Positions 40,392 through 53,722 of a stretch of 64,000 bases of DNA are shown here, in pieces. The first letter of the stretch is position 1. The number at the start of each line of letters is the position of its first letter. Below the pieces are notes generated by a model. The model was not told the origin of the DNA. It ran no database searches and was given only the letters and a program-made list of their open reading frames with translations. Origin of the DNA: Rotaria socialis. Taxonomy: Eukaryota; Rotifera; Eurotatoria; Philodinida; Philodinidae. The translations under genes and the position numbers were made by a program. The stretch is taken from NCBI GenBank assembly GCA_905331475.1, contig CAJNYU010002006.1, positions 1 through 64,000 of the forward strand, in the 5' to 3' direction.

Positions 40392-41035
40392 TTTGAAACA
40401 TTATGTTTTTCTCATTAATCTAGAGTACCATAAAGTCTTTCTAATTTCAATTTCTTCTGGCGCTTCTTCCATTATTTTTATTTTCTTAAAAACAAAGTGA
40501 AAAAAAACAAAATCAGATTGGATATATTTTATTTTCTTGTAATGCCTGTGTACAGTGGAATAAATGAGTTGCGTACTCACCCATATTTAAGCAATATCTG
40601 TTATTTATTACTAATTAATATATACTATTTATTTTTGTTGTTGTTGTTGATTTTTTCTTTACGTGGTTTATGTCACGTCTATTTGTTATAAACATGCACG
40701 TACATGTTGTCTTTGATCTCTACTGTCATAATTGTTTTCCTGGATGTTTTTTCTTATTATATTTCTTGTTTTTCTCATACACATGAAAATGGTTAGAAGA
40801 ACATTGATAAATAATGATAAAGAAACTAAACTTTATTTGTTTCCTTAGTTTTTAGATTATTAGTAGGTGTACATTTCAATAATTCAAATCAACAATAATT
40901 ATTTAGACATGATAGTTTCTGTTGAGAAGAAATACTCGCTAACTATACAATAGTATAAATCAAAACTTCATTTCGTTTCACCAATTAAACAAAATCTGTT
41001 CATTCGCATCGTTTCAAGATCATTTATCAGTTTTC
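40392..41035. other. Intergenic, nothing recognised
   Basis: A+T-rich spacer between the HECT ligase stop and the first TSPO start. Short frames only. Confidence 0.5.
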
Positions 41036-42423
41036 ATGGATATGAATTGGATATCTTTCTTCGGTTGGATATTGTTGCCACAAGTTGGTGGTGTTCTAGG
41101 TGGAGTTGTGGCAGCGAAACAAATTAAAACTTGGTATGATGTAAGTCTGGCTTAAAATAGCTTCTGGTATTATTTCTATTGAATCAAGCTGTAAAATCCT
41201 ATGTAATTTCTCTTGCTACTCATAGATACAATATTATACACCTATTTATTGTAGACTATAGATCTTGATAATCCTTCAATTAAATCTTTCTGAAATATAA
41301 TAGGAAAATTGTTCATGTACAATAAAGAAACGTTAGATATAGATAATCTTCGATTATATGCCAACATACTGCTGGTTTAAGCTGGGATATAATTGAGCGA
41401 CGTTGTGACTCGACGAGACAACTCTAAACTCCTTTGACTAGAGTTGATGATAGTCTTCTGCTATGTATCTTTCACAGTCTATGCAACTACAAATTTGTAT
41501 CCTATATAGAAGATGTTGAACACAACTACGCTATTACTGCAGTGTTGATATATGCTCATGATTTGGCAGATACATAAGCATTGAAGTTGTTGACCGTTAC
41601 ATCAGTACATTTTATTTATTCATCAAGATGTTCTATCGACCATGAAAAGAAATTAACTTGACAATTTTATGAGTATTTTAAAATAGACACAAATTTTTAA
41701 GTACGCTTGATTTTGTTCATAGAACGTCTCCATAAAGAAATTAATTCTACGATTGTGTATGACTATTAAATGATAAAAAGATAATAGGACAAAAACAATC
41801 AGATCCTTCAGTATAGTGTCTTCTAGTTTGAGTTGAACTTTTTTAAAGAAATTGTTTGTCTTTCTGTAACTATTGAATTTCTTTTACAGAAACTTTTAAA
41901 ACCAGCATGGCATCCACCCAATGCAATATTCGGTCCCGTTTGGACAATACTCTATCTTTTTATGGGTATTGCTTCCTATTTGATTGCCCGTGATGGTCAA
42001 GGACCATTCAGAACGCTTGCATTAACGTTTTATTTCATACAATTATTTTTAAATTGGTCATGGACATCAATTGTTTTTGTTTTTCATCAATTAGGAGCTG
42101 TAAGCACAAAGAAAAGAAGAAAACGGTTTTTTACGAAAAAATATCTTTAGGCACTTGTTATTTTACTCATTTTATTTATAAACATCTTTATTTGTGTATT
42201 ACAATTTTGGCAAATCAATTCCTATGCTAGTATGCTGTTAGTTCCATATCTTATTTGGGTTGGTTTTGGTAAATTCACAATTTTAGTCTTAGATGTTTTT
42301 TTTAAATAAATGATTCAAATTTTAGCGTCTGCATTAGCCATGTCAATATGGCAACTCAACTCACCTTATGCTCAGTCGCCACCCCGTCGTCAACGACCAG
42401 CACCAGATCCATATCAACAATAA
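41036..42423 (+). CDS. TSPO: TSPO translocator protein, copy 1
   Basis: Four exons, 41036–41140, 41890–42099, 42151–42268 and 42326–42423, give 176 aa. The first intron is 749 bp; the others are about 50 bp. All joins are in phase. It has the tryptophan-rich family core: [30 protein letters not shown], then NWSWTSIVF, and five hydrophobic segments. In animals TSPO sits in the outer mitochondrial membrane and binds porphyrins and cholesterol. The final helix reads IWVGFASALAMSIWQLN. The tail is proline/arginine-rich (PPRRQRPAPDPYQQ) and unlike copy 2. Start chosen as the ATG that gives the usual short lumenal N-terminus (FFGWILLPQVGG). Tandem with copy 2, 90 bp downstream. Confidence 0.94.
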
Positions 42424-42513
42424 CATTTTATTTGCTTTAATCTAACTATTGTTTATTGAAACAGATATTTCGATGTATATGTTTATTTCTGCTTGTAGAT
42501 TTCTCTAATATTA

Positions 42514-43160
42514 ATGAGTTTATCAAAAGCTGCTGTTGGATTAACACTTTTACCACATTTAGGTGATATAGTTTTTTGCTGTTTTATATCTAAAAATATG
42601 TATAATGTTGTAAATAGGTGGCTTAGCTGGTGGATATATTACAAAAAATAATATAAAATCATGGTAGATCTACAAGAAAAAGTTAATGAAAAGTTAACAA
42701 TCTTATTATTTATAGGTATGAAAAACTGGATCGACCATCATGGAGGCCACCAAATTGGGCTTTCGGACCTGTTTGGACAATATTGTACACAATGATGGGT
42801 TATGCTTCATATCTTATCTATCGAGATGCTGTTGGTGAATATCGTAATCGTGCTCTTATTCTTTATGGCTCACAGCTTGCATTGAATTGGCTTTGGACAC
42901 CAATATTTTTCAGTTATCATAAATTAGGACTTGTACGTAGACAATATCCTTGAAGTACATCGTAAGATTTTTAATTATTATTTCAGGCTTTTGGTGAAAT
43001 TCTTTTATTGTTAGCAAATATTGGCTTATGTATAGGTACTTTTTATCCAATCAATCGAACGGCTTCATATCTTTTAGTGCCTTATTTTGGTTGGGTGTCA
43101 TTGGCTTCAACGTTAACATACCAAATCTGGCAACGAAATAAAGACAAAAAATCTACATAG
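42514..43160 (+). CDS. TSPO: TSPO translocator protein, copy 2
   Basis: Four exons, 42514–42562, 42618–42663, 42716–42932 and 42987–43160, give 161 aa. All introns are about 50 bp. Same core as copy 1 ([49 protein letters not shown]) but strongly diverged, so the duplication is old. The intron between the N-terminal helix and the core splits a Trp codon; in copy 1 the matching intron sits two residues downstream, after WYD. Only 90 bp separates this start from the stop of copy 1, so the promoter must be very short, or the two may be transcribed together. The C-terminus ends [11 protein letters not shown] without the Pro-rich tail of copy 1. Confidence 0.94.
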
Positions 43161-44449
43161 ATATTCAATAATGCGATTTCATAGAAATCAGCACGACGAA
43201 CTATATTCCCATTTTACCCATCCATCTATTGAATTCGTTAGTTTATTTGATTTGATTGAAAAAAAATGATAAATTCATGTTCAAACGCATAAATTTTTAA
43301 GTAAAAGAATTGAATCTAGAAACGAACGTTCACATACGTAGATGTGTATCTATCGTATACTAGCTGAAGTACTAATGGCTGCGTACGGCGAAGAAAGTGA
43401 GCGTTTATAAATTAAGATTTAAATATAAACGAGCGGTGATGCACCAGTTCTAAGGATTCGATATCTAAATCTATTAGAAAACTAAGACACCTGAACAAGT
43501 GGCAAATATTATTGTTCAGTTGTTTAATTGATTTTTCAGTGTAATATCCACGAGAATATGACCTAATAATTATTATAAGTTAGAGAAATAGTCTGCGTAT
43601 ATGGTTTTGATAAGTTAACACTATAAATTGTTTTTTTTCCGCAAAAAATAATTTTATGTTAAAAATACTGAAATACTCATTAAATTAACACAGTATTAAT
43701 TATAACTGCAGATTATTGGTAGAAATGCACTAATCTGATGAACGTAAAGCAATGTGCGATATAAAAAAAACTCGCTTCTATTGAACGTATTCAATAATAA
43801 ATTGAAATCAAGCATTTAGGATGTCTTCCAATTTCTATTATTAAATTTTGAAATAAAATAAAATGATTCGGATGCACAAAAGGCAAGATACACTTTCTCT
43901 TGTTTTGTATTGATTAAAATGAATCGACTAATTTAATTTGTAGTCTACATCTTTTTCAAGAAAAGATAAATGAGTTGCTTCTAAAGAGGCATACTTTCTT
44001 CTGAGACATAATCAGTTGATTACTTGAAAAACAAAATACTGTAATTTACGATTCACTTCTTCTTCTTGTTAAATAGTAGATGAATCCTGATTAATTGTTG
44101 GTTGTTTAAATATCATGATTAATTATTTCAATTAAGCTTATCTCTCAAATTCACTTGTTTTCTAGTTATTGATAGACATGATTAATACAAATTGATTACC
44201 TATGATCTTTTTAAACAAGTGATGAGTTTATAAGGATGAAAAGCTGCAAAAAAAAATGTTCTCCTATTCTAAAACCGATATCCCATATTTTTTGTTCTAT
44301 TTTTTTAAGTTTCATAGCTGAGAGCATCAACCTTAATACAAATTAATCATTCAAATTCAAGCTAATGTACAATATGGAATAAACAATAATAGCAACATAG
44401 CAGCAGTCTTATGTTGGTTGATAAATTAAAAGAATAAACGGTGTTTATC

Positions 44450-44480
<31 letters not shown>

Positions 44481-45695
44481 GTGATGAGAAAAAAGATCAC
44501 GTACATAAAAAAAAGGAATGAAGCAAATCATATTTTTTTAATGAGCTTGAAAATCTCTATTTAACGTATAACAACTTTTACCCCACAGTAAGCTAGTAGC
44601 ACTTTCGTTTTTGTGTGCACAAAAAATGAGTACACTCTAGAATCGGTCAGTGTGTCCGTCCGGCCGTCCGTTTACACGATAACTTTCGAAAGGAGAGTTA
44701 GATCATGATGAAATTTTCTACACAGTTCAGCCTCATCAATGTCTCAGTCGAGTTCGAAGATGAGAAGGATCCGTCAAGAAATGGTTGAGTTATCGAAAAA
44801 ATTGTCATTATTGACCGGACAATCCCTGAGGGGGAGTACAGGGATTTTTCAAAAAAACCTTTTTTCTCAGAATTATCCACAACATATTTAAATCGACCCA
44901 GTTTTTAACGCTGATTTTGAATCTGATATTAGTTTTGAAAAAAATCGTAGTTTTTTAACGAAACATTGACTGAAAAAGGTCTCAAAATACACAAAAACTA
45001 CATCTAGAAACCAAATTGCCTAGATATGTCTCAGATGACCAGCAGTTTGGGAGCTTCCTTCTCAAATGCCTGGTTTTGTTGCTAGTCAAAAGGACTATCG
45101 AAAGGTAAAAGCCCGAACTCGATAGCTATTACTATTGATGATTTATTATGAAAATACTGATGCCTGTATCTATCATATATCTCTGATAAATTCATGAGGT
45201 TGCTTACGATCGTAATCCTGCTAGATACAAATACAAAACCATTCAAAAATAACTGTTTTCATCCAGTTTTCGAAGCTGAACACGAATCTGAGCTCAATTT
45301 CTGTGATCTCTAAAGATATTATATCATGCTGAGAGTAGAGTCAGTGTTCACTGGATAGAGTTGCATACAGTGTGGTCCATGCTAACTTAGCATGCCTGTA
45401 TTTTCTCCTTGTAATTTAACGAGAAGGGATGTATCTTGATGAGATCTATGTCTTATAGAAAAAAATGGATGTACATTTTCGCTTTTTGAAGTACACATAA
45501 CAATCGGATGCAAATCCGATGTTTCCGCATTTATTTCTTCGTGATTTTGAAAAGATCGTTAGGTGTAGAAATTCTGCAAATATTCAATAATATAGTATAC
45601 CGCATTAGTTCCTATTATATCTATATCTATACCGATATATAAATCAATTTTCATATTAATTAGCTTTTTCTTGTTTATCTTTCGTCTAATAAGCA
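43161..45695. other. 2.5-kb intergenic region with repeats
   Basis: Holds a (TAA)n microsatellite (about 44449–44480). A G+C-richer segment at about 44640–44860 (CCGTCCGGCCGTCCG then ACGATAACTTTCGAA) resembles a dispersed repeat more than a gene. There is a short palindrome, CATGCTAACTTAGCATG, near 45385. No supported gene. Confidence 0.5.
44449..44480. repeat. (TAA)n microsatellite
   Basis: About ten perfect AAT/TAA trinucleotide units followed by GGTGATGAG. Confidence 0.9.
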
Positions 45696-47834
45696 TCATT
45701 GAACTAGTGTTAAGGATGAAGCTTTCTTACGACTACGTCGTATTTTCTGTTGAAATATCATAAAAATATGTTTAAAAGCACGACTCATAACACAATAACA
45801 TAGTGGATTAATAGTTGAATTCGATAAAGAAAATAATTGAAATATTGGATTAACATAAAGAACAAGAAACATATTCTTATCTGTATTTTTTACATATAAT
45901 GATTGAGCAGCTCCTTGATCTGGATCATATTCTAATTTAGTTCTATTTTTATATGCATCTTCCGGAATATATGTATCAGATGTTATATCAATATAAATTG
46001 ATAAAATATTTAATGGAAGTCTTGTAATAAAAAAGACAATGACTTAAAATAATAAAATATAAGATTATTATTTTATTTATGAAAATACAAAAGACATTTT
46101 TTTTACCCAAAGTAATGAGCAGTTTAACAACTCGACGACGACTTTGTAAAAATCGACTTGCATGTTCAAAATCAAAAACTGCTCGTCGTTGTTGATTAGT
46201 TCCATTTATATTTCGAGTTTGACTTGGTAGTGATGCACAACTTGAACGAATCATTCCGTTTGCATATTGTGTTACTGAATGTCTGGGACATGTCGATATT
46301 GATCTTTCTTGGGTGGTTAATTTAAACACATTTGTATTAGATTTAGAATTACTTTCACTAAAACGTCTGGAAATAATATTCGATGAATACCGATTGGTAT
46401 TATGATCATTTAGTATTGTACTTAATCGTTGTCGATTTGGCATTAGTGATGAACGACATTCATCTGATGGTACTTGACTAAAAAGATTATTTTCATTTGT
46501 TTTATGATGACGAACAACTAATGATCGAGTATTTGTGCAGAATTCGTTCGAATATCTATTGGAAAATCTTCTGAAATAGTTGAACAACGTGCGGCATTGG
46601 TTGTTGTTGATGATAATGGTGTTTGAACATTTGAATCAATAAACCATAGAGAAAAACTTATATGAACATAGCAATACGTCATCAATGTTAATGGTAATAT
46701 AAAAAGAACAAACAGTAGAATAAAACCATAGGCTAATCGAGCGTTCATATTTTGATCCCAGTCTTCAGCGCATGCGGTTAATATTATTTCAAATGGATCG
46801 ACTATTCGATGATGTAAAATAAGTGGAATCATTATGACAAATGCTATTTATAGAATATAGAATGTAAATTGAGTTTTAGAAATTTTACATACAAACAATC
46901 CAGATCATACCAACAGTAATTAGTACTCGTATTGGAGTACAAAGTAATTTTGAATGTATTGGTTTATGAATAGCAATGAAACGATCAATACTGACTGAGA
47001 ATTAGAAGAAAAACAACTTAATAAAAAATTTTAAAAATTTCACTTCTCAAGTACTCACCAGCCATTAATGTAAAAATCGAGACAGCTACTGATGTACCTA
47101 GTATTATTTTTGGTTTTGTTTTAAGAGAATAAAAGAATCTCTATCAATTCTATGTATAATTAGAAGTCGAATAAATACAACATTCATAAGACTCAAGAGA
47201 ATTCCTGTCATTCAGTTGAAACAAATGATAATTAGTTTATATTATTTAAATATGAGTGAAACTAATTTTCGGCTACTGTTCTACTACAGAAGATTGCAAT
47301 TTTTGTTCAAACATTGCTACCGAGTTAAAATATGACAGACACGTCTTTAGCTATATCTGTGAACGCAAAAGTCAGATATGAATTCAATTAATTTTGTTTC
47401 AGACATAAGTTAATTACTATTTCACTTATAGAATACTTGTAGAGAATTTTTACATTTGCACTTCAATATTCTATGTGAAACTGCTATTTTTACCTTGCAT
47501 AAATGGTACAAATCGACAAAGAAATTCTCCAAATATCCAACGTTTATCATAATAAGGATATACAGTTGGTGGTAAACAAATAAGTGTTGTAATAAGATCT
47601 GATACAGCCAGATTGAGCAAAAACCCGATTTGTTAATGCACGCATACGTCGACGTTTTATAATTATAACAATGACTAATATATTTGCGATGAAACCAATT
47701 AGAAATATAATTGCATAAGCAAAAAATAGAATAAATGAAAATAAGAAAGATGTATGTGCTTGAACAGTTTTTATCCAAAATAAACTTGGTTGGTAAGAAT
47801 AATTATGATTAATTTGAAATTTCTGTGACATCAT
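45696..47834 (-). pseudogene. Rhodopsin-class (peptide-type) GPCR with two reading-frame breaks
   Basis: Exons on the minus strand: 47834–47494, 47097–47059, 46994 to about 46898, about 46841 to 46112, and 46042–45696. Joined, they show seven helices: TM1 (FLIGFIANILVIVIIIKRRRMRALTN), TM2 (LLNLAVSDLITTLICLPPTVY), the ECL1/TM3 Cys (WIFGEFLCRFVPFMQGTSVAVSIFTLMA), VSIDRFIAIHKP after TM3, TM5 (LLFVLFILPLTLMTYCYVHI), a long ICL3, TM6 (LLITLVIVFFITRLPLNIL) and TM7 (SLSNSTINPLCYCVMSRAFK). This pattern fits neuropeptide receptors. The frame breaks twice: at about 47627, between TM1 and TM2 (one base out of phase), and in ICL3 at about 46530–46590. Splicing cannot repair either. The locus is a recent pseudogene or the assembly has two indels. 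All other splice joins are in phase. Confidence 0.82.
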
Positions 47835-48376
47835 AAATCTACATTGTAATAATGAAATGAATAGACAAAAGAAAATATGGAAAATGAAAAAATAATCTAA
47901 TAATTAATAAAACAAAACGATTAATCATCAATTCACTGAAGTGAAAACCTGAATAGTCTTAGCATTTCTCAATATTCATCCTGTTTGTGATCATTCATTG
48001 TTGTATAGAACGAAACTAATGGATGAAATGAAGAAATCGGTGATCATTCAGCCAAATGATTGAATCCACGAAGACGAAGAAGAAAGAAAAATCTTCTGAA
48101 TAAAAGTTTTACGAATTTTCTATCGGTTTCCATATACAACAAAACAAAGAGTTCTAACTTATAATTACGAAGTTTTCTATGACAAACACTTAACTAAACT
48201 CATAAAAAGAAAGAAAATTTTACTTTCTCGTAGTTTTTTTCTTACACTCTGGTTGAAAGTTACATTAACATCTATTAAATGTATCTATATGAACGTTGAT
48301 AAAGTCAAAATCTTAAAAATGCTTTTGAAATTCTATATTTTATTCATTAGAAGAAAAAACAGATGCTATGATGAAA
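47835..48376. other. Intergenic, nothing recognised
   Basis: 5' flank of the GPCR gene. No element or gene recognised. Confidence 0.5.
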
Positions 48377-49027
48377 GGATTACTCTCGGATCGTCCCCAA
48401 TTGGTCCCCTCCGCACTAATTGACTCTCAATTCGTCCCCTACAAAATTCGCACTAATTGATGACTAATTTGATAAACAGATGATTTCCAACAATCAGCTG
48501 TTTTATTCAAGAGTAAAAAAAGGAACAAGAAAAAACAAAAGAAAGAAGAAAAAAAATCATTTAACAAGTTTTGTCTTCAACGCGCGTCCGCATTTAATCG
48601 CGAGTTGCATATCAATGATCAATCCACCGTTATGGTCATTTAGAAGGAGCTCAAGATTCTCGTCAATAGCATCGTTCACCTTCTTTCGTTTGCGTAGGTG
48701 AACTTCCGACTTTTCGGACTGGTGATGCTGGTATTCGTTCTCTTCAAGCAATAATTTGATCAAGTTGAAGATGTAAATAGTAGCATTTCTCAGAGCGTAG
48801 AGAATGTCAGTAGTGAAAATAATACACTACTAAGAAAGCACATCATATATAGATATATGCAGAGTGCTCTATGCAGCAATCAATTTTCTTATTGATGGCT
48901 ATTATTTTTATATTTGTTTCAAATTGTTTCTAGACAGGGATGGCCTACTTGAGGGGACGAATTGAGAGTCAATTAAGGGGGGACGAGTTGAGCTAATTGG
49001 TAATGAGGACCAACCGAGAGGATCCCC
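48377..49027. mobile_element. Non-autonomous TIR element of about 650 bp
   Basis: The left end (GGATTACTCTCGGATCGTCC, then CAATTGGTCCCC and GACTCTCAATTCGTCCCC) matches the inverted right end (CCTCTCGGTTGGTCCTC, and GACTCTCAATTCGTCCCC complementary at about 48950–48980). Terminal repeats span about 70–80 bp. The middle carries a 68-codon minus-strand frame (48763–48557) with helical, charged character, possibly a captured or relic coding piece; no transposase motif. The target duplication is not clear. Confidence 0.75.
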
Positions 49028-50846
49028 TTATGTTACGTTTCATTTCCTATACAAGTCGAGTTTTCTCAAATAAAAAACGCTATTCTTTCATGTCTTACTG
49101 TTCACAATGAAAATAATAATGATACTTCTATTTTGTCAATGTTATCGCGTCTTCTCTCGCACTCATTCTTTTCTCCGTTCGCACTCAAAAAACAAAAAAA
49201 AACACAAGTCTGCTACTCATACGCGATTCATAGTCATTCGTCATTTTATTTCCAATTCGTATCTATATGTAAATATCAACATGTCAACATTTTACAACAG
49301 TCCAATTGTTTTTTTCTGGTGTCAACTTGATATTTCAATTTTTGCCTTTCAAAAATTTCTTTCTTTTTGTGACATGGAAAAAAACACGAACAGAACTTCG
49401 CATATCTCTATAAAAATCACCTGAATACATTGACTTTTGGCAGAATAGTTATTAGAGAAAATTTGAAAAAATAGAGTTCATGCAGGAATGTAGTCATGTA
49501 ACCATAGATGCGTGAGACATATTACAGCATGCAAATGAGTAATAAATTCATGCTGAAAGATTCAGATCAGAGTCCTACGTTTATTAATCGTGTGTATTGT
49601 ATATAAATAAACTACGACGTATGAAGAATAATAAAAAAATGTAATGAATTCCTGTTGAAAACAAATTTTATCTAGATGAGTGGAATTTTCCTTTTTGAAC
49701 TCATATATATTTAATGACGAACATACATATTTTATTGTCGAAAATTCAAATATTATTTATATGTTTATTATCGATGTACTGAATAATCAAAAGAAAACGT
49801 AATTATTTAAACGATTTTGATGAAGTTTCTATTATAACAAGCTCTAACTATGCCTTTATACAGATTTGTTTTCGGCATTTTTAGCTTTCAAATGAAAATA
49901 TACTATTTGTGTGTCACTGTTTTGGTTTTTATGAAAACAAAATACAACACATAATAACTACATATAAGTTAGGACGATGAAAATTCTGCAGTCTACTATC
50001 ATTTGTTAATTAAATATTAACAGGAAGTTGAAAAATTCAACATTTAAATTACATTGTTGAAGTTAGTTAAACTATTTTCAAATTCTACTGTTTCGTATTT
50101 GAGTTTTAAAAAAAAACAATTATTAGATATTTCCTTTTTTATTGCAACCAAAACTCGTTATAGCTAAAAACACAATAACGCATTGATTCATTTCGTATTT
50201 TGAGGATTCTATTTCAATTGGCTTTGATCACATTTAGGTCAAACATGATTCAGAGTAGTTTTTCTACTACAATGATCAGTTCAATTAACGTCAACTGTGA
50301 TGTTACATTTAGCTAAAAAATAGTATTCAACGGTATTCTTATTTCTTTAATTTAAGGATCTCATCTCAGTCAGTTCAAAGACTAATTAAAACAGAAATTT
50401 TAATAATTAATGTACAAAGCCACATAAAAATTTGTCTAAATAATAGCTATTTAAAAGGATCAATATTTCCATTGAAAAACAAAAACATCTATTTGGTTAA
50501 TCATACGTATCTTATTTTGAGAATCTGAATAAGTGATAAAAATTAGAATTAGATATTTTTTATGCATTGAAAACACGAAAATTGATTAACAAGTACGAAT
50601 TCATAGTCTCATATTTTTCAAAATATTTCTTTGTCCTCAGAGCAACAAAAAAAGAAAAGAAAATTCATATTCGCCAGTTCTGCTGGAATTTTTTGTATGT
50701 TCACACACTTACTAATCTCTAAAGTTCATCACTGTTGCTCGGCTGCAGAATTTTCTTCAGTGTACATAACTTCATTTAATGTTGTGTTGACTGCTTTTTG
50801 TTTCGCTTTTTTCTACTTCATTTTACAGAATACAAGTTGTGCAAAG
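49028..50846. other. 1.8-kb intergenic, nothing recognised
   Basis: A+T-rich with homopolymer runs. A 5' untranslated exon of the TBATA-like gene may lie here; an open frame ending 50990 covers the first coding exon, but its upstream part has no likeness to the family. Confidence 0.5.
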
Positions 50847-52396
50847 ATGGATACTGATACCGAACGATCACGCTTGCACACAGCAAGTCGTTTTGGACAA
50901 TTATCAAGAAATATGTTCTTCGCACGACATGTTCCTCAACCAAAGTATCTAAAATTCATTACTGGTAATTTTTTTATTTTTATCAGATAATTTTTTTTTT
51001 CATTAAATATAAACAATCTAGGAACTGCCGGTGTCAAAGTATGTCACGTACGTGATGATGTACCACATTTACCAACACATCCAACAGGTGATATAGCTAA
51101 GTCGTTACTATCTGATCCACGTTTTACTATTGAATTTCCACCGAATTCCTATAATGAGGCTTTGCTTCGCTCTTATGCAGAAAAACTTCAACCAAAACAG
51201 CGTCGAGAACGATTTCTTCCTCCTATTCAAAGTTGGAATTCATCCGGAGCAGTATGTTAAATATTTGATTTTTTAAATAGTTCAATAGTTATGTTTCTGT
51301 TTTTGTTTTTGTAAATTTATAGGTAGGTATGTATCATTAAAAATAACTATTAGACTTTCTTCTCATATTACAACTTAGTTGAAGATTCAGAAAATTGGCG
51401 ACGCGAACTTTCACGTATAGCTGAAACGGTTGGTTTAGTAACAACTGAAGAATTAGCAGAAATTGAACATAAAAAAGAATCAACATATTCACCATTACGA
51501 AGAAGTTCATCGCAAAGAACTAATGGTGAATATAGCCAAAGAACTGGCCGATGGAATGAAACACCTCGAACATTAAACCGTAGTAAATCATTACGTGGAC
51601 GAACGCCACTCTCATCGCTTGTACCTAATCATTTATTTTGTGTTGACGAACAAGAACGAGAGCTGTGGGTAAGAAAATATGGTTTTACTCTTTCATTTTT
51701 TCTTTTTTTTTCGTCTCAAACAAAATAAATCATGTTTTTATTATTTTCTTTAGATGCTTCAAGTACTCTGTCAAATTTTAAAAACTCAAGATGTGAATGA
51801 CGTACAATCATGGCTTGTTTCATCAAATTCAAGTGGTTTGTTTAGAGTTTCTTTTGATTGTGATACAACTCCTATTCACATTATATATCTATCTATTAGA
51901 AAAAGAAACTGTACGTCAATTAATCACATCAGCTATTAAAGGACTAGAAGAGAGTGGACGTATTCAACCAACTGCTTATTTTATAGAAAGTACTAAATCT
52001 ATTCAAGCCAATCAAGATACATTTGATTCATTTATGACAACAAAGTAATGGAATTATAAAGAGAACTTTTTCTTTTACAAAAGTTTATCAATATTTAGAT
52101 TTCCGAGTGCATCCTTAAATGAATCTTTATCTTCAAATCGTGAAACTACCCCAAAAACGAGCTCTCGTCCTCGAACATCTCAAACACTACCAGCAACAAA
52201 TGATTTTCATGCTAAGCAAAATCGAGGGTTTCACACGAATCTTGATTCAATCGATGAAGAAAAATTTGCAAAATCCAATGTATCACAACCAACTAAAATT
52301 GATGGTAAACGGGATATACAAGTTTTGACATTGAATGATGATGGAAATAATAATCTCCAATCAACACATAGAGCAAACGATGAAGCACCATTCTAA
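50847..52396 (+). CDS. TBATA: TBATA/SPATIAL-like protein
   Basis: Seven coding exons by eye: 50847–50964, 51022–51251, a 4-nt microexon 51323–51326, 51379–51668, 51754–51835, 51900–52044 and 52099–52396, totalling 388 aa in one frame. It matches the vertebrate thymus, brain and testes-associated protein (TBATA/SPATIAL) over its diagnostic blocks: RFGQLSRNMFFARHVPQP, KVCHVRDDV, SENWRRELSRIAE and the C-terminal ELWMLQVLCQILKTQDVNDVQSWL. Family function is poorly known; in mammals it is linked to spermatid and neuronal differentiation and microtubule-related roles. The C-terminal third is Ser/Thr/Asn-rich and low complexity. The start is the first ATG that reaches RFGQLS. The microexon is needed to keep phase: without it the frame is lost before SENW. 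Confidence 0.85.
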
Positions 52397-53519
52397 ATCA
52401 TGTTCATCATATAATAACACTTGCACTAAATTTTATTATTATTAATTCAAATAAATAAGTGATCTATTAATGGGAAACTCATTGCATTCTTTGTTTTGAA
52501 AATATTTATTAAAATGTTTCTAAAATTATAGTTAAATCCATTGTTAGTCACGTTTATTATATCAAACATATACTGAGTATGTATAGGTTGGTAACATCCT
52601 ACTTTCAACATGAACAATCTATATTACAGTAGAAGTATAGCAAAAACTTAGATAACGAAAACGTTTGCAAGACAAGTTCTTTAATGGAGAGAATTGTTTT
52701 CTGAATAATTTTACTTGAGTGATATAGATCTGAATGAACTAAGATTAGTTCGAAAATATTTCGCGTCGTTTCGTATTGTTGCAAAGACATCGTAACTTTG
52801 TCCTCTTTTAGATTGTCGGTATATTTATTAATGATGGCTAATGACACGAATTGATAACATAAAAGTTTGAACATGAACGAAGAAAGAATATGGATATAAA
52901 TATATTGAAATGTAATCATAGACAACAGAGAGAAAAATAGGAAGGATGATAATACAAGGAAAACAATCTATTCTATGTGTATAAATACCAAGCGTAAACT
53001 CAAACGTACCTTATTCTTGTACCGTCACATCGTTCACTTATTTCAGATATATTAGAAAAAGACATTTCTTCGGTTTCAAACTTCGTTAAGGAAAAACTCT
53101 AAGTGAGGGCAGTTTATGTGAGCGATATATTAACAAGTTAGAGAATTACTACAAAAGAAAAAAGTTGAAAATTTCTACTAGTAAATAAAATGTATACTTA
53201 TAAATTGTGAAAATCGAGTTAGTTTCTTCTATTGTAACAACGAATGCCTTATTCTAGTATCTTGCTAATAGTTTTCTTTTTCTATAATTTCTATAAACAA
53301 TACTGAAGTCATTTTCCTACTAAGTCAATTCAGTCAAATCTACGATACAGGTAAAATGACGAACAACGACGCCATCTGTCGTTTGAATTTCAGAAATCTA
53401 ATTTGTTAAAACATTACCATTCATACTTCTCCAAGAATATTTATTTATTTTAACACATAGACAGGCAGAGAAAAAAAACTCGCTGACGTGGATTCGAAAT
53501 TGACTTATTCATTTGAAAA
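52397..53519. other. Intergenic, nothing recognised
   Basis: Spacer between TBATA-like and PRRC1 genes with AATAAA near 52450. A minus-strand frame at 52605–52925 has no family likeness. Confidence 0.5.
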
Positions 53520-53690
53520 ATGGAAAACATAGCTCTTTCTGATTCTAATGATGAACTAGCTGATGATACTATTGGAGATAATGATCTATCTCAAGGACCT
53601 CCGAGAATGCTAACGGAACAACTTGTTACATCTGAACTACAAGATGCAGCTAATACCGATGTTACAAAAGGTAAAACATTTTGTCGTGAC

Positions 53691-53722
<32 letters not shown>

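Noticed and set aside
44640-44860. CCGTCCGGCCGTCCG segment considered as a mobile element
   Set aside because: It looks like a dispersed repeat, but I could not find terminal repeats or a flanking duplication, so no element was called.
47422-47778. 118-codon minus-strand frame overlapping the GPCR first exon
   Set aside because: It is the shadow frame of TM1/TM2 and the following intron; the conserved receptor motifs are in the other frames.
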